64,000 bases of DNA, from NCBI GenBank assembly GCA_963277665.1, contig OY728143.1:534350394-534414393 (forward strand), given 5' to 3'. This document shows, piece by piece, positions 53,014 to 63,950 of this stretch (positions within the stretch are counted from its first letter, which is position 1; the number at the start of each line of letters is the position of its first letter). The position numbers were made by a program, and so were the translations under genes. The notes below the pieces were generated by a model that did not search any database, had not been told where the DNA came from, and saw nothing but the letters and a program-made list of their open reading frames with translations. Source of the DNA: Viscum album. Its lineage: Eukaryota > Streptophyta > Magnoliopsida > Santalales > Viscaceae.

Positions 53014-54430
53014 CTAGTTAAAAAAATCTGGGTACTGAGCACGCATTTGAGACTCCTGCTCCCAAGTGGTCTCCCGGAGGTTCCTGTGCTACCATCTGAT
53101 GCGCACAAGAGGAATCGATCATCCACGTAGGACCCGCTCCTATCGATCCTCAATCTCTACCGGGACCTCCGCAAAAGTCGCCCCATCAACCACGTCTAGC
53201 TCCGCATGGTCAATGATATGTGTCAGGTCGTGCACGTATCTCCTCACCTGGGATACGTGGAAGACTTCATGCACCCGGTGGAACTGAGGTGGTAGAGCCA
53301 GGCGATAAGCCACCTCGCCAATCCTGGTGAGGACCTGGAATGGTCCAATAAAGAATGGAGATAACTTGTCGCCTTGGCCAAATCTCCATAATCCACGTCG
53401 AGGTCAGACATGCAAGAAGACGTGGTCTCCATACTCGAACTCTAGTGGCCTCTGCCTCCTGTCAGCATAAGACTTTTTCCAGCTCTGAGCTGTCCTCATC
53501 CGCTCCTGGATGACCTGGACCTTCTCTGTCGTGGCCCGGACCATCTCTGGTCTCACAAGTGCTGACTCCATAGGGTTTGTCCAGCACAAAGGAGATCTGC
53601 AAGGTCTGCCGTACAACGCCGCATATGGTTCCATCCTGATGGTGGAGTGGTAGCTGTTGTTGTACATGAACTCCACCAAGGGTAGGTGGACCTCCTAGCT
53701 ACGACCAAAGTCGAGGACACATGCGCGGAGCATGTCCTTGAGATTCAGAATGGTCCTCTCCATCTGACCATCCGTCTGAGGGAGAAAGGCGGTGCTCAGA
53801 CGAAGCCGCGTCCCGAATGCCTCCTGAAACCCCTTCCAAATCTGAGAAGTAAAGAGAGCATCTCGATAGGAGATGATAGATGATGGAACACCGTGAAGCC
53901 GTACAATCTCCTGGACGTAGAGACGCCACAAGCTCTCCACTGAGCCCTTCTCTCTGATGGGTAAGAAGTCAGCCGACTTGGTGAGTCGGTCGACAGTCAC
54001 CCATATGGAGTCGTGACCTCTGGAAGTGCGTGGAAGTCTAGTCACTAAGTCCATAGATATGCCGTCTCACTTCCACTCCGGGACCTCCAAGGGTAGTACC
54101 AAGCTTGATAGTACCTGATGCTCTGCCTTCACCTGCTGGCAAGTGAGGCATCAAGAAACAAACTCTACCACAGCCTTCTTCATGCTCGGACACCAGTGAT
54201 ATCATCTGAAGTCCTAGTACATCTTCGCCATCCCAGGATGTACCACCAAAGGATAAGTGTGAAACTCTCTCAGCACCTCTTCTTGTAAAGCGACTGGAAC
54301 CAAGGTACATCCTCTGAAAAGGATATCATTCTCTACTCCAAAGGAGAAGCAATCATGTGCCTGTCATGAGGATAATTGCGCACTCCGTGTCTCATAGTTT
54401 GCATCCCCATGTTGTGCCTCTCTGACCCGC
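53014..54430 (-). pseudogene. Integrase with C-terminal chromodomain (Tekay-type), inactivated
   Basis: In element orientation: a zinc-binding HHCC region at about 54260-54130 (VVHPGMAKMY, stop, then CLTCQQVKAEH), the catalytic core from 54054, and the C-terminal HRVHEVFHVSQ at about 53285-53250. A chromodomain follows (EVPVEIEDR, RVLR, IPLVRIRW, RETTWEQESQMR) before the terminal TAG at 53016-53014. In the core, catalytic Asp 1 (MDLV, residue 2 of the open stretch) and Glu (QMERT, residue 99) are present. The second Asp is Tyr (SYRD, codon 53868-53866), with the expected 35-residue spacing to Glu. In-frame stops interrupt the zinc region, the stretch before the core and the chromodomain. Several are TAG where CAG is expected, TGA where CGA is expected, or TGA for TGG in WKWD. 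Integrase would insert the element, and the chromodomain would target it to methylated histone H3. Confidence 0.92.
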
Positions 54431-55908
54431 TACAGTAGTGGAGGAGTGACCGTGAGAGACTGAAGGAAGGCTGCTCCATCTCTATCGACGAAGGATATCT
54501 GCAAAGCAGCTAGCTGCTCTTTCGCCTCCTCAAGTAGCTGAATGACCGTCCTCCTGCTGAGGGCATCGGCTACCACGTTCCCCTTCCCAGGAGTATAGAC
54601 TATCTCAAAGTCATAGTCCTGGAGGAAATAGAGCCATCGCCGCTGTCTCAGGTTCAGGTCCTTCTGAGAGAAGATGTACCTGAGACTCTGGTGGTCAGAA
54701 AAGACTGTAAAGCACTCGCCCATCAGATAGAGTCGCCATGTCTTCAGATCAAAGACCACTGCTACTAACTCCAGGTCATGGGTAGCGTAGTTATGCTCAT
54801 ATGGCCTCAACTGATGTGATCCATAGGCGATCAATGCCCGCTCCTGGATCAGGACACATTCGAGTCCGGTCCCTGATGCATCGCAGTAGACTACGTACCC
54901 TCCTCCCAACTCAGGCAGCCTCAAGATAGGTGCACTAGTCAATCTCTGTCTCAACTCCAAGAAACTCTGCTGACATCTGTCTGACCACACGAAGGTTTTC
55001 CCCTTCTTTTTCAATGCTGAGAGTGGTTCCGCAACTCTAGAGAAGTCTGGCAGAAACCTCCGATAGTATCCAGCTAGTCCCAAGAAACTCCATACCTCTG
55101 TCACGCTCCTGGGTGGCTCCCAAGCTAGCACTGCCTCAATCATCGCAGGACCCACTGCAACTCCCGCCTAAAAAATGATGTGCCCCAAGATGTGGACCTA
55201 ACATATCTTGAACTGACACATCGAGAGCTTTCCATACAGCTGGTGCTCTTGGAGTGTGTCTAGTACAACACGTAAGTGGTAGGCGTGCTCGTCCTCAGTC
55301 GACGAGTAAATCAAAATGTCGTCGATGAAGACCACGATAAATCGATCGACGTATGGCTGAAAGATCATGTTCATGAGGCCCATGAACACTACTGGAGCAT
55401 TGGTTACACCGAATGGAATAACCAAGAACTCATAGTGGTTATACCAACATCTGAAGGTCGTCTTCTACACGTCCTCGTCTCGAAATCTGAGCTGATGATA
55501 GCCTGACCTGAGGTCTATCTTCGAGAGCCACCATGCTCCCTTGAGCTGATCGAAGAGGTCGTCAATCCTCGGTAGAGGTTACTTGTTCCTCACTGTCACC
55601 TGGTTCAGGAAACGATAATCGACCCAAAGTTGCAAGCTCCCGTCCACCTTCTTGGCGAACAATATCGGAGATGTCCAGGGTGAAACACTAGGTCGGATGA
55701 AACCATTGCCCTGCAAGTCCTACAATTGTACCCATATCTCTTGAAGCTTAGTGGGGGCCATCCGATATGCTGGAGTGGATATCGGGGCTGTCCTGGGGTA
55801 CAGATCAATATGAAAGTCTACCTCTCTGTGAGGAGGTAGCCCTGGAACGTCGTCGGGAAAGACGTCCGTGTACTGATCCACCACTGCAGGAAAAATAGGA
55901 CTCCGCAT
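54430..55908 (-). pseudogene. Reverse transcriptase and RNase H (Tekay-type), inactivated
   Basis: The RT leader (DVFPDDVPGLPPHREVDFHIDL) starts near 55880, then [21 protein letters not shown] and [12 protein letters not shown] with [14 protein letters not shown]. The catalytic region follows in the open stretch 55425-55198: [13 protein letters not shown], then FIDDILIYS with the intact YxDD-equivalent FIDD. The connection and RNase H occupy 55155-54430: [30 protein letters not shown] (catalytic D of DAS kept), [11 protein letters not shown] and a VADALSRR tail. All are in the same frame. Stops break it after EIWVQL (TAG), after VRNK (TAA), after DEDV and after the connection start at about 55190. 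Residues near the active site are intact, so loss of function is by nonsense mutations. Confidence 0.93.
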
Positions 55909-56592
55909 GTCAATAGCTCAAAGGATGAGGCTAGCCAATTGATGAGTGATGGGTTGTCCTCTCCTCTGCGGAAGTCCATCATGTGCTGCAAAGGCTCCCT
56001 TCTCACCGGTGAAGGTGAACCTGCTCCTGTCGGTGTGTACACATCGCACCTTGGGCCAAATACAGTCAATCTGTGCATGGAATGTGGATAACCAATCCAT
56101 GCCCAATATGACGTCGTAAGGCCTCGACACCGCTACAAGAAGATCCCACCCGAAGCTCTCGCCTCCTAGAGTAAGCTCACACTACCGGCACTAGTGCGTA
56201 ATCGTCAAGTCTGCTCCCATAAGAGTCTCTAGCCGTATGTATCGAGCCAATGGCTCTGTCAGAATATCCGAGCTCCGAACAAGGGCAGCCTATGAAATAG
56301 TGACTCACTCCTGTGTTTATAATACTGTAGAAAGGGTGGAATAGACACAGATTGTACCTTGAATCATTTCGGGCGCGCCGTGATCGTAGGCCTCCGCTGC
56401 CTGGTGCTTTGCCTGTCTCTGCCCACCTGCTCCCTGTGGCTGGGGTAGACCTCCCGGTGGTGGTGGTGGCAGAGCCTCAAAGCGTCTCCCACCACCTGCT
56501 GCTCGGCCAGCTCCTCTACCTTGTCTGCCTCCTCTCTGCAGACCGCCACAGTCAACCCTCTGTCTCTACCTGGGTGGCCCCTCCACCATCTG
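55909..56592 (-). pseudogene. Gag-pro linker and aspartic protease, inactivated
   Basis: After the gag stop the linker is readable in pieces (GLTVAVCREEADKVEE near 56550-56505), in a different frame. The protease active site reads SIINTGVSHYFI, with the NTG codons at 56317-56309 where the family has D-T-G; an Asp-to-Asn change (GAC/T to AAC) abolishes the catalytic residue. A frameshift follows, and the rest (ALVRSSDILTEPLARYIRLE ... SRPYDVILGMDWLSTFH) returns to the main frame by 56290. It carries two close TAG stops (about 56190 and 56178) at positions where CAG would encode Gln in the THQCRQCE-like segment. At least three small indels are needed to join gag to RT. Confidence 0.88.
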
Positions 56593-57522
56593 CTACTCCT
56601 CGGTAAGGCGGGTCGGGCAATCACGAGCCATGTGACCCTGCCCGCTGCTAGTATAGCACTGCCTGCCTCTCGAAAGACTGGCTCCGCACTGTGTTCCCCG
56701 CACTACTGAGCCAGTTTCTTGAGGCCGCCTACGTGAATTTCTGGTCTTCCTGGACCCCTGAGTCATCCGCCAACTGCCCTCTGCGGAAGACTCTTCTACG
56801 TGCTGCCCCGCGGTAGGTCTCGCCACTGGAGAAGTCTCAGCAAGAAAGCTCGTGATCAAAAGGGCTCGCTCCAGTACTCCTGCTTGGGTCGGGATGCTGA
56901 GGGAGATCATCGATGCCCAGATCTCGTGTCTTAAACCCTGCTCAAAGGTCCGGGCCCAGAAGAATGGGTCTTGCACCATGTCGGTCGTGTAGCGTGAGAG
57001 ATCCGTGAATCTCGCCGAGTACTGGGCGACCGTCAAGCTGCCCTGCCACAGCTGAAGAAGCTCCTGGATGCGCACCGCATGGAGGGTGGCTGGGACGAAC
57101 TTTAAGCAGAAGAGGCCCTCAAAGTCTGTACAGATGAGAGTGGACTCATCGTGCACCTGGAGCATCAAGATCCACCATATTCCTGCTGCTGCATGCAGTA
57201 GACTTGCTGTGAGGATCACCATGTGGTCTGCTGGTGTCCTCACTAGCTGAAAAACACGCAACACTGCGTCCAGCCATTCCTCGGCTGCCTGGGGGTCCGT
57301 CTCCCCGCAGAACTTGTGCGGTCTCTGGTGCTGGAAATCTTGCAGTGCACTGAGGCGACATGCATCGTCATTGGCTGGTGCTGGAAGCATCGGTGGCTCG
57401 GCGGGTAGAGGTACCGCTGGTGCCTCTGCTCTTAAAGGGCCATGTACCGAAGCCTCGTCGCTCGGCGGGCTGTCGTCACGTACCACTTTCGGAACCCTAG
57501 CTGGCTGCAATCGTGGGGCCAT
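56593..57522 (-). pseudogene. Gag (capsid and nucleocapsid) of the Tekay-type element
   Basis: The longest intact frame of the element. It extends to 57588, but I take the start at 57522 (MAPRLQPARV), because the extra 22 residues upstream are hydrophobic and unlike gag. That gives 309 residues. A Pro/Ala-rich N-terminus (to ~55) is followed by the retrotransposon gag core at about 68-220 (HKFCGETDPQAAEEWLDAVL, then SLTVAQYSARFTDLSRYT and FEQGLRHEIW). A basic linker comes next, then a zinc knuckle at 289-302 (CYTSSGQGHMARDC). The knuckle should be C-x2-C-x4-H-x4-C, but its second Cys is Ser (codon 56649-56647). The frame ends at TAG 56595-56593, where CAG probably stood and gag ran on into pol. 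Gag packages RNA and forms the particle. Confidence 0.9.
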
Positions 57523-57783
57523 CTTGAAAGGAAATAGGTGCGCCATGTTCAGAATAGTATACCTAGTGAGCGGATACAAAGTAATCACAAATAAAACAGG
57601 AAAAACACATGCAATCAGTGTTTTCGTGCATTATGTTGGAAATCAGATGTCAGGGTCCTGGTGTATGGATACGTCGGCCGCCGCACCAGCACTGGACTCC
57701 CTGGACTGATAACCATACCCAATACGCTAAACACTATTACTTCACATAGAAGAATGATCAGAGTTTGCTGTATAACTGGCCAC

Positions 57784-57794
57784 CTCTGATACCA
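57784..57794 (-). promoter_or_regulatory. Primer binding site, initiator methionine tRNA
   Basis: In element orientation TGGTATCAGAG begins three bases after the 5' LTR. It is complementary to the 3' end of plant initiator Met tRNA, the usual minus-strand primer of this group. It fixes the inner edge of the 5' LTR at 57798 and the direction of the element. Confidence 0.9.
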
Positions 57795-57797
57795 ATT

Positions 57798-60700
57798 TGT
57801 CACAACCCGTCCTCGAGGCCCATGCCGTGACTACCCCAAGCCCGCCTTCCATAGGCCAGGGGCTGGAAACTAGCACCAAGGTGTAAATATCGGTAAAAAG
57901 GGAAGAAATTTCCTTTTTAATGTAAACAAGCACCACAGTGTAAACAAGCGGAAAAGTAAACACTAAGTAAAAACTATAACATGCTGTGCTAAAAGTAAAA
58001 GGGGCCGGAAGTACAAGACCAACTGTAAAGTACAACTGAAGTGAAAAACATAAACTGAAAAGAAAAGCTGTACCATCGAGCCATCCTCTAGGAGTCCCAC
58101 GTGATGGGTGAGCACAAATAGCCTCCACAGCTCCTCAATCTAGACATCCGCTCCGAGTACATCTCGCCCAGTGGTCTACCTCCATGTACCATCCTGCTCC
58201 GCATGCCTCCACCACGATCAGCGTTGTCTATCTTCTACAACCAACACAATGAAGTGCGGCCATAACCCGTGTAGAGGTGAGTATAAGCTACTCAGTAGGG
58301 ACCTCGAGACCCCCAAAGGTCTTAGAAAATCCTCAAAGGATAAACCACTAAGGAAAGATACAATCACAAAGTAACATCTGACACTGCTTAGGTATAAGCC
58401 CATACATATACCTAAGTCATCAATTCTCGCTCGGCTCCAACATCCGAGCTCAAGTTCATCCCAGTCCACACAGGAAAGAAAAACGTGAAATCCACACAGG
58501 ATAGCTCAACACAATCCACAACGGAAAGTAAGACGTAAATCCACACAGGATAGCACAACACAATCCACAAAGGAAAGCAAAACAGGGTTTCAGCTCACAC
58601 AGGTATACTTCTTCGGATGACAATAAAGATGATCACTAATCCATCTATGTCGTCGGACCCACAATGGATCGATTGGTAACTAACCCCCGCAATGAACCAC
58701 AATGGATCTGACCCACAAAGGATCGATAGGTAACTAACCCCCGTAAAGACCCACACAGGATCGGGTCTACAGAGGACCTGTAGGCGCTGGCTCACACAGA
58801 ACCGCTGAGCGCTGACCCACACAGGATCAGACCCTCACAGGATCGACAACACTGACCCAAAAAGGATCGCTTAGTGCTGTAGTCGTCACCGTCGAATCCA
58901 CTGAGGATCTCTGCACAGTCGTCGTCGTCACAGTAGCAGTCACAGCCATCTCTAGGGTTCCCGCACACAGCAAGCTCGTTCAAGAGGGTCTGCTCCACGA
59001 GCCGAGAGGCTGATACATCAACTGAAAAAAGTCCTAAGTTGATGTATCCAAAAGTTTAGTATCGTCAAGAGGAACTCAATGTCGTAGACGGCGCGTCAAT
59101 CGGACGCTCGATCTGAGAGTTATTGGCTTTTTCGTCTCAGGGGCCCAGTTGGTTTTTAAGGCAAAACCAACCTGACCGTACACCACGTGCATCCAAAACT
59201 TGGTCGGAGTATGCCAAAATATCCATCTCACATAGAGGAACTCAATGAAGTTGACGACCAGTCAATCGGACGTCCAAAGCTCACGATATGAGCGTTTCTG
59301 TTCCGAGGACCCGGTTGGTTTTGTGTACGAACCAAGCCGGCCGAACCAAAAGTATTCTGAAACCTTGAGTGCGATATACCGAAATGACCATCTCGATCCA
59401 AGGATCGAATCTCTGCTGACGAAACATCGTTCGGAGGCCCGTAGCTCAACTAATGGGCAAAATAACGAAACGGTCCGAAGACGGGGGGTCTGGGCCCGGA
59501 CCGACCCAGCAAGACCCCCCCCCCCCCCCCAGGGTCAACCCAACCCTAGTCCGGGTCGGACCTGGTTCACCGCGGCCCGGTCTGGCCAGGGCGCGACCCG
59601 GCCGGTCGGGCTGACCCAGCTCGGCTCGACCGAGTGGCTGAGGGAAGGAGCCGCGGGGCGCTGCCCACGCGGGAGGATGATGTCGCGGCCCCGCGTGGGG
59701 TCGCGCTGGAGTCATCGGACGCGGCTTTTGCCGCATCCCGTGCGTGTGAGCCGGACCCGTGTGGCCACGGGTCTGCGAGCCGCCGCCTCCGCAGCTTCAG
59801 CCACAGCGGCCTTGTCCGGCGGCGCGCCGGGGAGCCGCAGGTGGCTTCCGCGGGCCACCGGAGTTTCTACGGTGGTCCGTTTTCCTTCCCGTCTGCACCG
59901 CAGCTCCTCCCGGGTCCCATTCTTCACTGCAGAAACAACGGATCGTCCCTGCGGCATGTTTCGTCGTCGCCCGCCAATCCGTGCATCAAAGAAGAACTTC
60001 GGAGGGTAGTCGGGCCGTGTTTTTTTGGCCCGTACCCTCAGCGCTAGATGATAACAGTCGGGAGAAATTATCAACACATAGAGAACATATAAAAAACAAT
60101 TTTAATAAAATTAAAATTGTTATTATGAAATCAGGTTCTTTGTTTTGAACGGAAATATCCACGGAGTAAAAAATCATTCCCAAAAAACCCCTACCTCGTC
60201 AAGTCGTCGCATGCGCGTTCTTCGCGGAATTGATCGTCACGGAAGGAGGGGTTCATCGTGGTATCCGGCGTTGCGTCGACAAACTCCAAGGATCAAGAAA
60301 CAACAGATTTATTTAATAATAATTAAATCCATATTGTTGTTTTAATCCACAAAGTAATTTTTTAAAAAAAAGAGCACAACCCCCTACCTTGTCGCTGCCG
60401 ATTGAAGGTTGTCGCGGGGTTGGATTGTCACTGAAGAAGAATTACCGGTGTCACGGAACTTGGGGTCACATCGTTGATTTCCAAGGGCTCGGCGTTCTTC
60501 GCGTTTCTCGTGTTCTTCGCATTCTTCGCAAAGGAGGATGAAGAACTCTTGGTTTCTATCAAATCCTCTCAACAAACATTTTTACAGAAGTCGTGCGTTG
60601 GTCTTATTTTATTATTATGCCAAAGGATTGAAAACAGATTAAGAAATGATTAAATTAATTCATAGAATTAATTCAACGAATAAAACATCCCAATTCATTG

Positions 60701-61256
60701 TTGCGTTAAGAATTTAAGAAAACGCGTAAGTTGAATATCATAATAATGGGTCTTCACGGGTGCGTTACTTAGCGGAAAAGTAACGGTGGGGCTCGTGTGG
60801 CCCCCACCTCACACATATCCTACCAAGAGGGTAGGATATTTTTGGATAGCACCCTATCCACATCAACTCATCTTAAGAAGATTTAAGTGGTTTCAAGTGG
60901 CTTCCAAATGGCTTAAGTGAAATAAAATAATGTTTTTCGTACAATTTATTTTATTTCATAACTTTAATCCCAAAAATTAAAAACCACACCCGAGAAAATG
61001 CAACTCCGAAAGAGGCGTTTCTAAGCAATTAACGGATCTGCGATTCCTTCGATGCCCTCAGAATTCGATTCCGAGCACCAGTTCAGAAGTTAGAAAAACC
61101 CGCTCGTCCGTTCACTGAACGTACCTGAGTCAAACTCTATAAAATGATTCCGGGCACACCGGGCCTCGGAATCAGGTGTCGTCAGAAATTGTGTTCTTGT
61201 AAAAATCCAAAGAAAATTAAGGGAAATAAATTCCTTGAATTTTTCGGGTCTTTACA
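57798..61256 (-). repeat. 5' LTR of the Tekay-type element
   Basis: 3,459 bp, ending on the plus strand in gggtctttaca at 61256 and beginning tgtcacaaccc at 57798 (a TG..CA terminus). It shares with the 3' LTR the 54-bp repeats (58656 and 58710), the ~166-bp repeats (59070, 59236, 59401), the hairpin (60815-60839) and the CpG-rich core (about 59.46-60.04 kb). The transcription start should lie in this LTR, but I could not pick a TATA box with confidence. Open frames in the core (59245-60009 plus, 59712-60077 minus and others) are chance products of G+C-rich DNA. Confidence 0.95.
59515..59530. repeat. Run of 16 C in the 5' LTR
   Basis: An unbroken C16 on the plus strand (G16 in element sense) inside the G+C-rich LTR core. 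The matching position of the other LTR (about 51245-51250) has only six. It is likely a post-insertion slippage expansion, or a sequencing or assembly weakness. Confidence 0.85.
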
Positions 61257-61261
61257 GGGAT
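61257..61261. repeat. Target-site duplication (right)
   Basis: GGGAT, identical to 49549-49553, directly after the right LTR end. Removing the element and one copy restores a continuous LTR-A sequence. Confidence 0.9.
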
Positions 61262-63950
61262 ATTATCTCTAATGATGCTCTTCTTCGTGGGATTCATATC
61301 ATAACAAAACTCAGGGATTACACATTGAATGATCCCTTTATTGTGGGATGTTATATCATTCCACTAATATGGGATTAGACATTAGGTTTACCCTTTAATA
61401 TAAGTTGGACATGATTATTATGTCCTAGGATGTCGACTTGATATACCTTGATTATCTACCTAATATTTTTGATGATATATAGCCACTTTCTTGTGGATTT
61501 GTGGTAATGAATAATGAAAATTTCATGAAACATTTTAATTTTCAGGAGAATTTCAATTAACATTAAGGAAGTATTGTTTTACCATTACAGGATCAATGAA
61601 ATCATATTCAGAAGGTGTCCTAGGACCTGGTTGCCTTCTCTAGATGGATTATGAGGTCCTGACTAACATTGATGGAGGGGGATTCATTATATGGATGGAA
61701 TGTCATTATTTAATTTTGATACCTTGTTGGCACACATGGACGGTATTTTATAATCGTGTTAATCAGATCGAACAGATTCATGATACTAATCTCACATACA
61801 TTGGTTTCCCCAGATAACTTGGGTGATATGTTAAGAGGGAATCAAAAGTCATAATGAGGAACCCATAGGGCTTCACGAGATATGGGTGGCATTCCTGGAT
61901 GGCTTCATGCAACATTCCTAACACATTTAGTGTGAATCTTAGGATCCAGATTGTATGTCAGGGGAGAGTAATAAAATTTGAGTGACATTTCTAGATGATA
62001 TATCAAATTTTAGGTAAGTAATGTTAATTATATAAGGATCAATAGATATGTTCTTCATGTATGATTCCCATATTTTAGTCAATAATCCATCCGTTATTTT
62101 CATATGTTCCTCAGGTTCTTCCATTTTCTTGTTATTTTAGGTTTCACATTACCCAACATTAATGCAATACACTTTCACATAATATGGATGATACAGAAAA
62201 ACTCATTCATTTGATTTAGAAGTGAACTTGTGAAGTGTCTTGTCATGTTGGGGGATCCATTATCTAATTACCTAGATTTCAACATATTATAATACCATGT
62301 GATCTAATTAATTTCATCTCTAATATGCCCTCTCAAACACTAATATCTATGATTGATCCACATATTTAGTTTTTCTTGTGCAAGGAGAGGGTTTTATTGG
62401 CCATTCCACCCTTATTATATTTCATCATTCAATATGCATATCTCACAGATTTGGGCTGGAGTCATTCAAGGTAATTGGTGTTATATTCATCACAGGACTT
62501 TTCTATGGGTCATTCAGATGGTGTTGGATTATGATTCAATAAGGGAACAACATCCGATCATTGCCCCTTATATTGGACTTGATCCAATAAAATGGATATT
62601 TCCTTACAAATTTTTCATTCCAAGAGTCTATTGTAAGGTTATTCTATCATATCATGGGGCCTTCCTAAGATAATCACCTCATTTTTAATGTTATTGAGTG
62701 ATATAAGATACCTTGTCTAGGCTTCAATAAGAAACAAACAGAAACATTTCTACTATCTTCCAAAAGACCATGTTATCATTTCTTGGGGCCTTATATAGGA
62801 TTGTTCATACATATTGATGATGGATCTATTGGATCAATGTTGACTGCTCAGGGTGCATAACCACCTCTGTGGGATGATCAATGTTCCCTCAATATGTAAT
62901 AAGATTATTACTTTCACACCACTAAATTCATTGTTTATTTCAAAAGGATACAGATATCTTAAATTTTAAGGAGTGTTGTCCATAAAATTCACTCATCTTG
63001 TCATTGATGCATCACGTGATCAATAAAGGTTTTAGTGGTGATGCACAAGAATTGTGAATGAAAACCCATCTAGTCTTCAATGGATCCATAGGGGGAATCA
63101 ATATTGAATGAGTGTATCTGAGATACTTCCCACGATGAAGTTCTCTACAAGATGGATTTTTCACAACATGGTAGAAATGTATTTAGGGATTCTATGGTGT
63201 CTTGAAACCCGCTTGAGTGAATTGCATGATTTATTATGAATGTATGAGTCTTATATATCATTCATATTTTTATCATTTATTTGAAAAGGTTTTGTGGATA
63301 ATTTCTAGGTGACTATCGGATAACAAGTCGCGTGACTTGGGGGAGCTCATCTAGAATCTATCACATGATCAACGAGTATCTTGGATGCCTTTATAAGAAC
63401 AATGAGGATTGTAAAAAGGGTATCTACATGAAATCAATAAGGTCTTCCATTTCACATGATCTGATCACATGACCTACCAAATAGAATTTTATCATCTTTC
63501 CTTTAGAGATTACATGATCTTTTTGATTTTGGACACCTTCTCCTAATTTTATTAACAAAGAAAAAATATCATTGCTTTGTGTATTTGTTACCATGATGAT
63601 TTTACAAATCTCATTTGTAAGGTGTCAACAACAAGGTAACTATCTTCCCTATCTCAATCTATTTATTCTTAATATCTCCCATTTTAGAGGTTATTTTAGT
63701 AAGGGAATTTCATTTTATTTATTATATGTGTGTGTTTTAATGATACTTAATTTTTCATAGGTATGGAGGAGTATTATATCTTGTTTTGTGGTGGTTTATT
63801 TTTGTGTATTCTATTCATGAAGAGTGTAAATGAAACCATCATATTTAGGTACAATATTTTTAAGATCCTATTTTTTATGTGTTTATGTTGGGTAATCATA
63901 ACTCTTTATCTCTAATGTAATCGTCAGAATTGGCCAAAAGTCAATAATGA
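61262..63950. mobile_element. LTR-A copy 3, right portion (runs toward the window end)
   Basis: Colinear continuation of 47920-49553 after the Tekay insertion, matched to copy 2 (26.6-29.1 kb) and at its end to copy 1 (17.0-18.2 kb). Open frames 61939-62124 (minus), 62353-62673 (plus) and 63572-63760 (plus) are not conserved as open frames in copy 2 and are taken as chance. The last ~100 bases of the window may already be beyond the repeat; no clear terminus is seen. Confidence 0.6.

Larger units (their letters stand above)
49554..61256 (-). mobile_element. Tekay/Del-type Ty3/gypsy LTR retrotransposon, complete but dead
   Basis: An 11,703-bp element on the minus strand with GGGAT target duplications, two 3.4 kb LTRs, a tRNA-iMet primer site, a purine-rich tract and a 4.8 kb internal region. 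The internal region encodes gag, protease, RT, RNase H, integrase and a chromodomain in that order. This order and the C-terminal chromodomain define chromoviruses, and the long LTRs plus the RT/IN motifs suggest the Tekay (Del) lineage. G+C and CpG are far higher than in the surrounding DNA, so it arrived long after the flanks had decayed. Gag, protease C-terminus, RT, RNase H, IN and the terminal stop all fall in one reading frame, and only the gag-protease linker drifts through the other two. Numerous stop codons and lost catalytic residues make it non-autonomous. Confidence 0.95.

Noticed and set aside
54038..54310. 90-codon minus-strand open frame overlapping the integrase
   Set aside because: Out of frame with the real integrase, whose zinc region and MDLV start are in the main frame.
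59245..60009. 254-codon plus-strand open frame in the 5' LTR
   Set aside because: Same reason; it runs through the C16 tract and has no domain.
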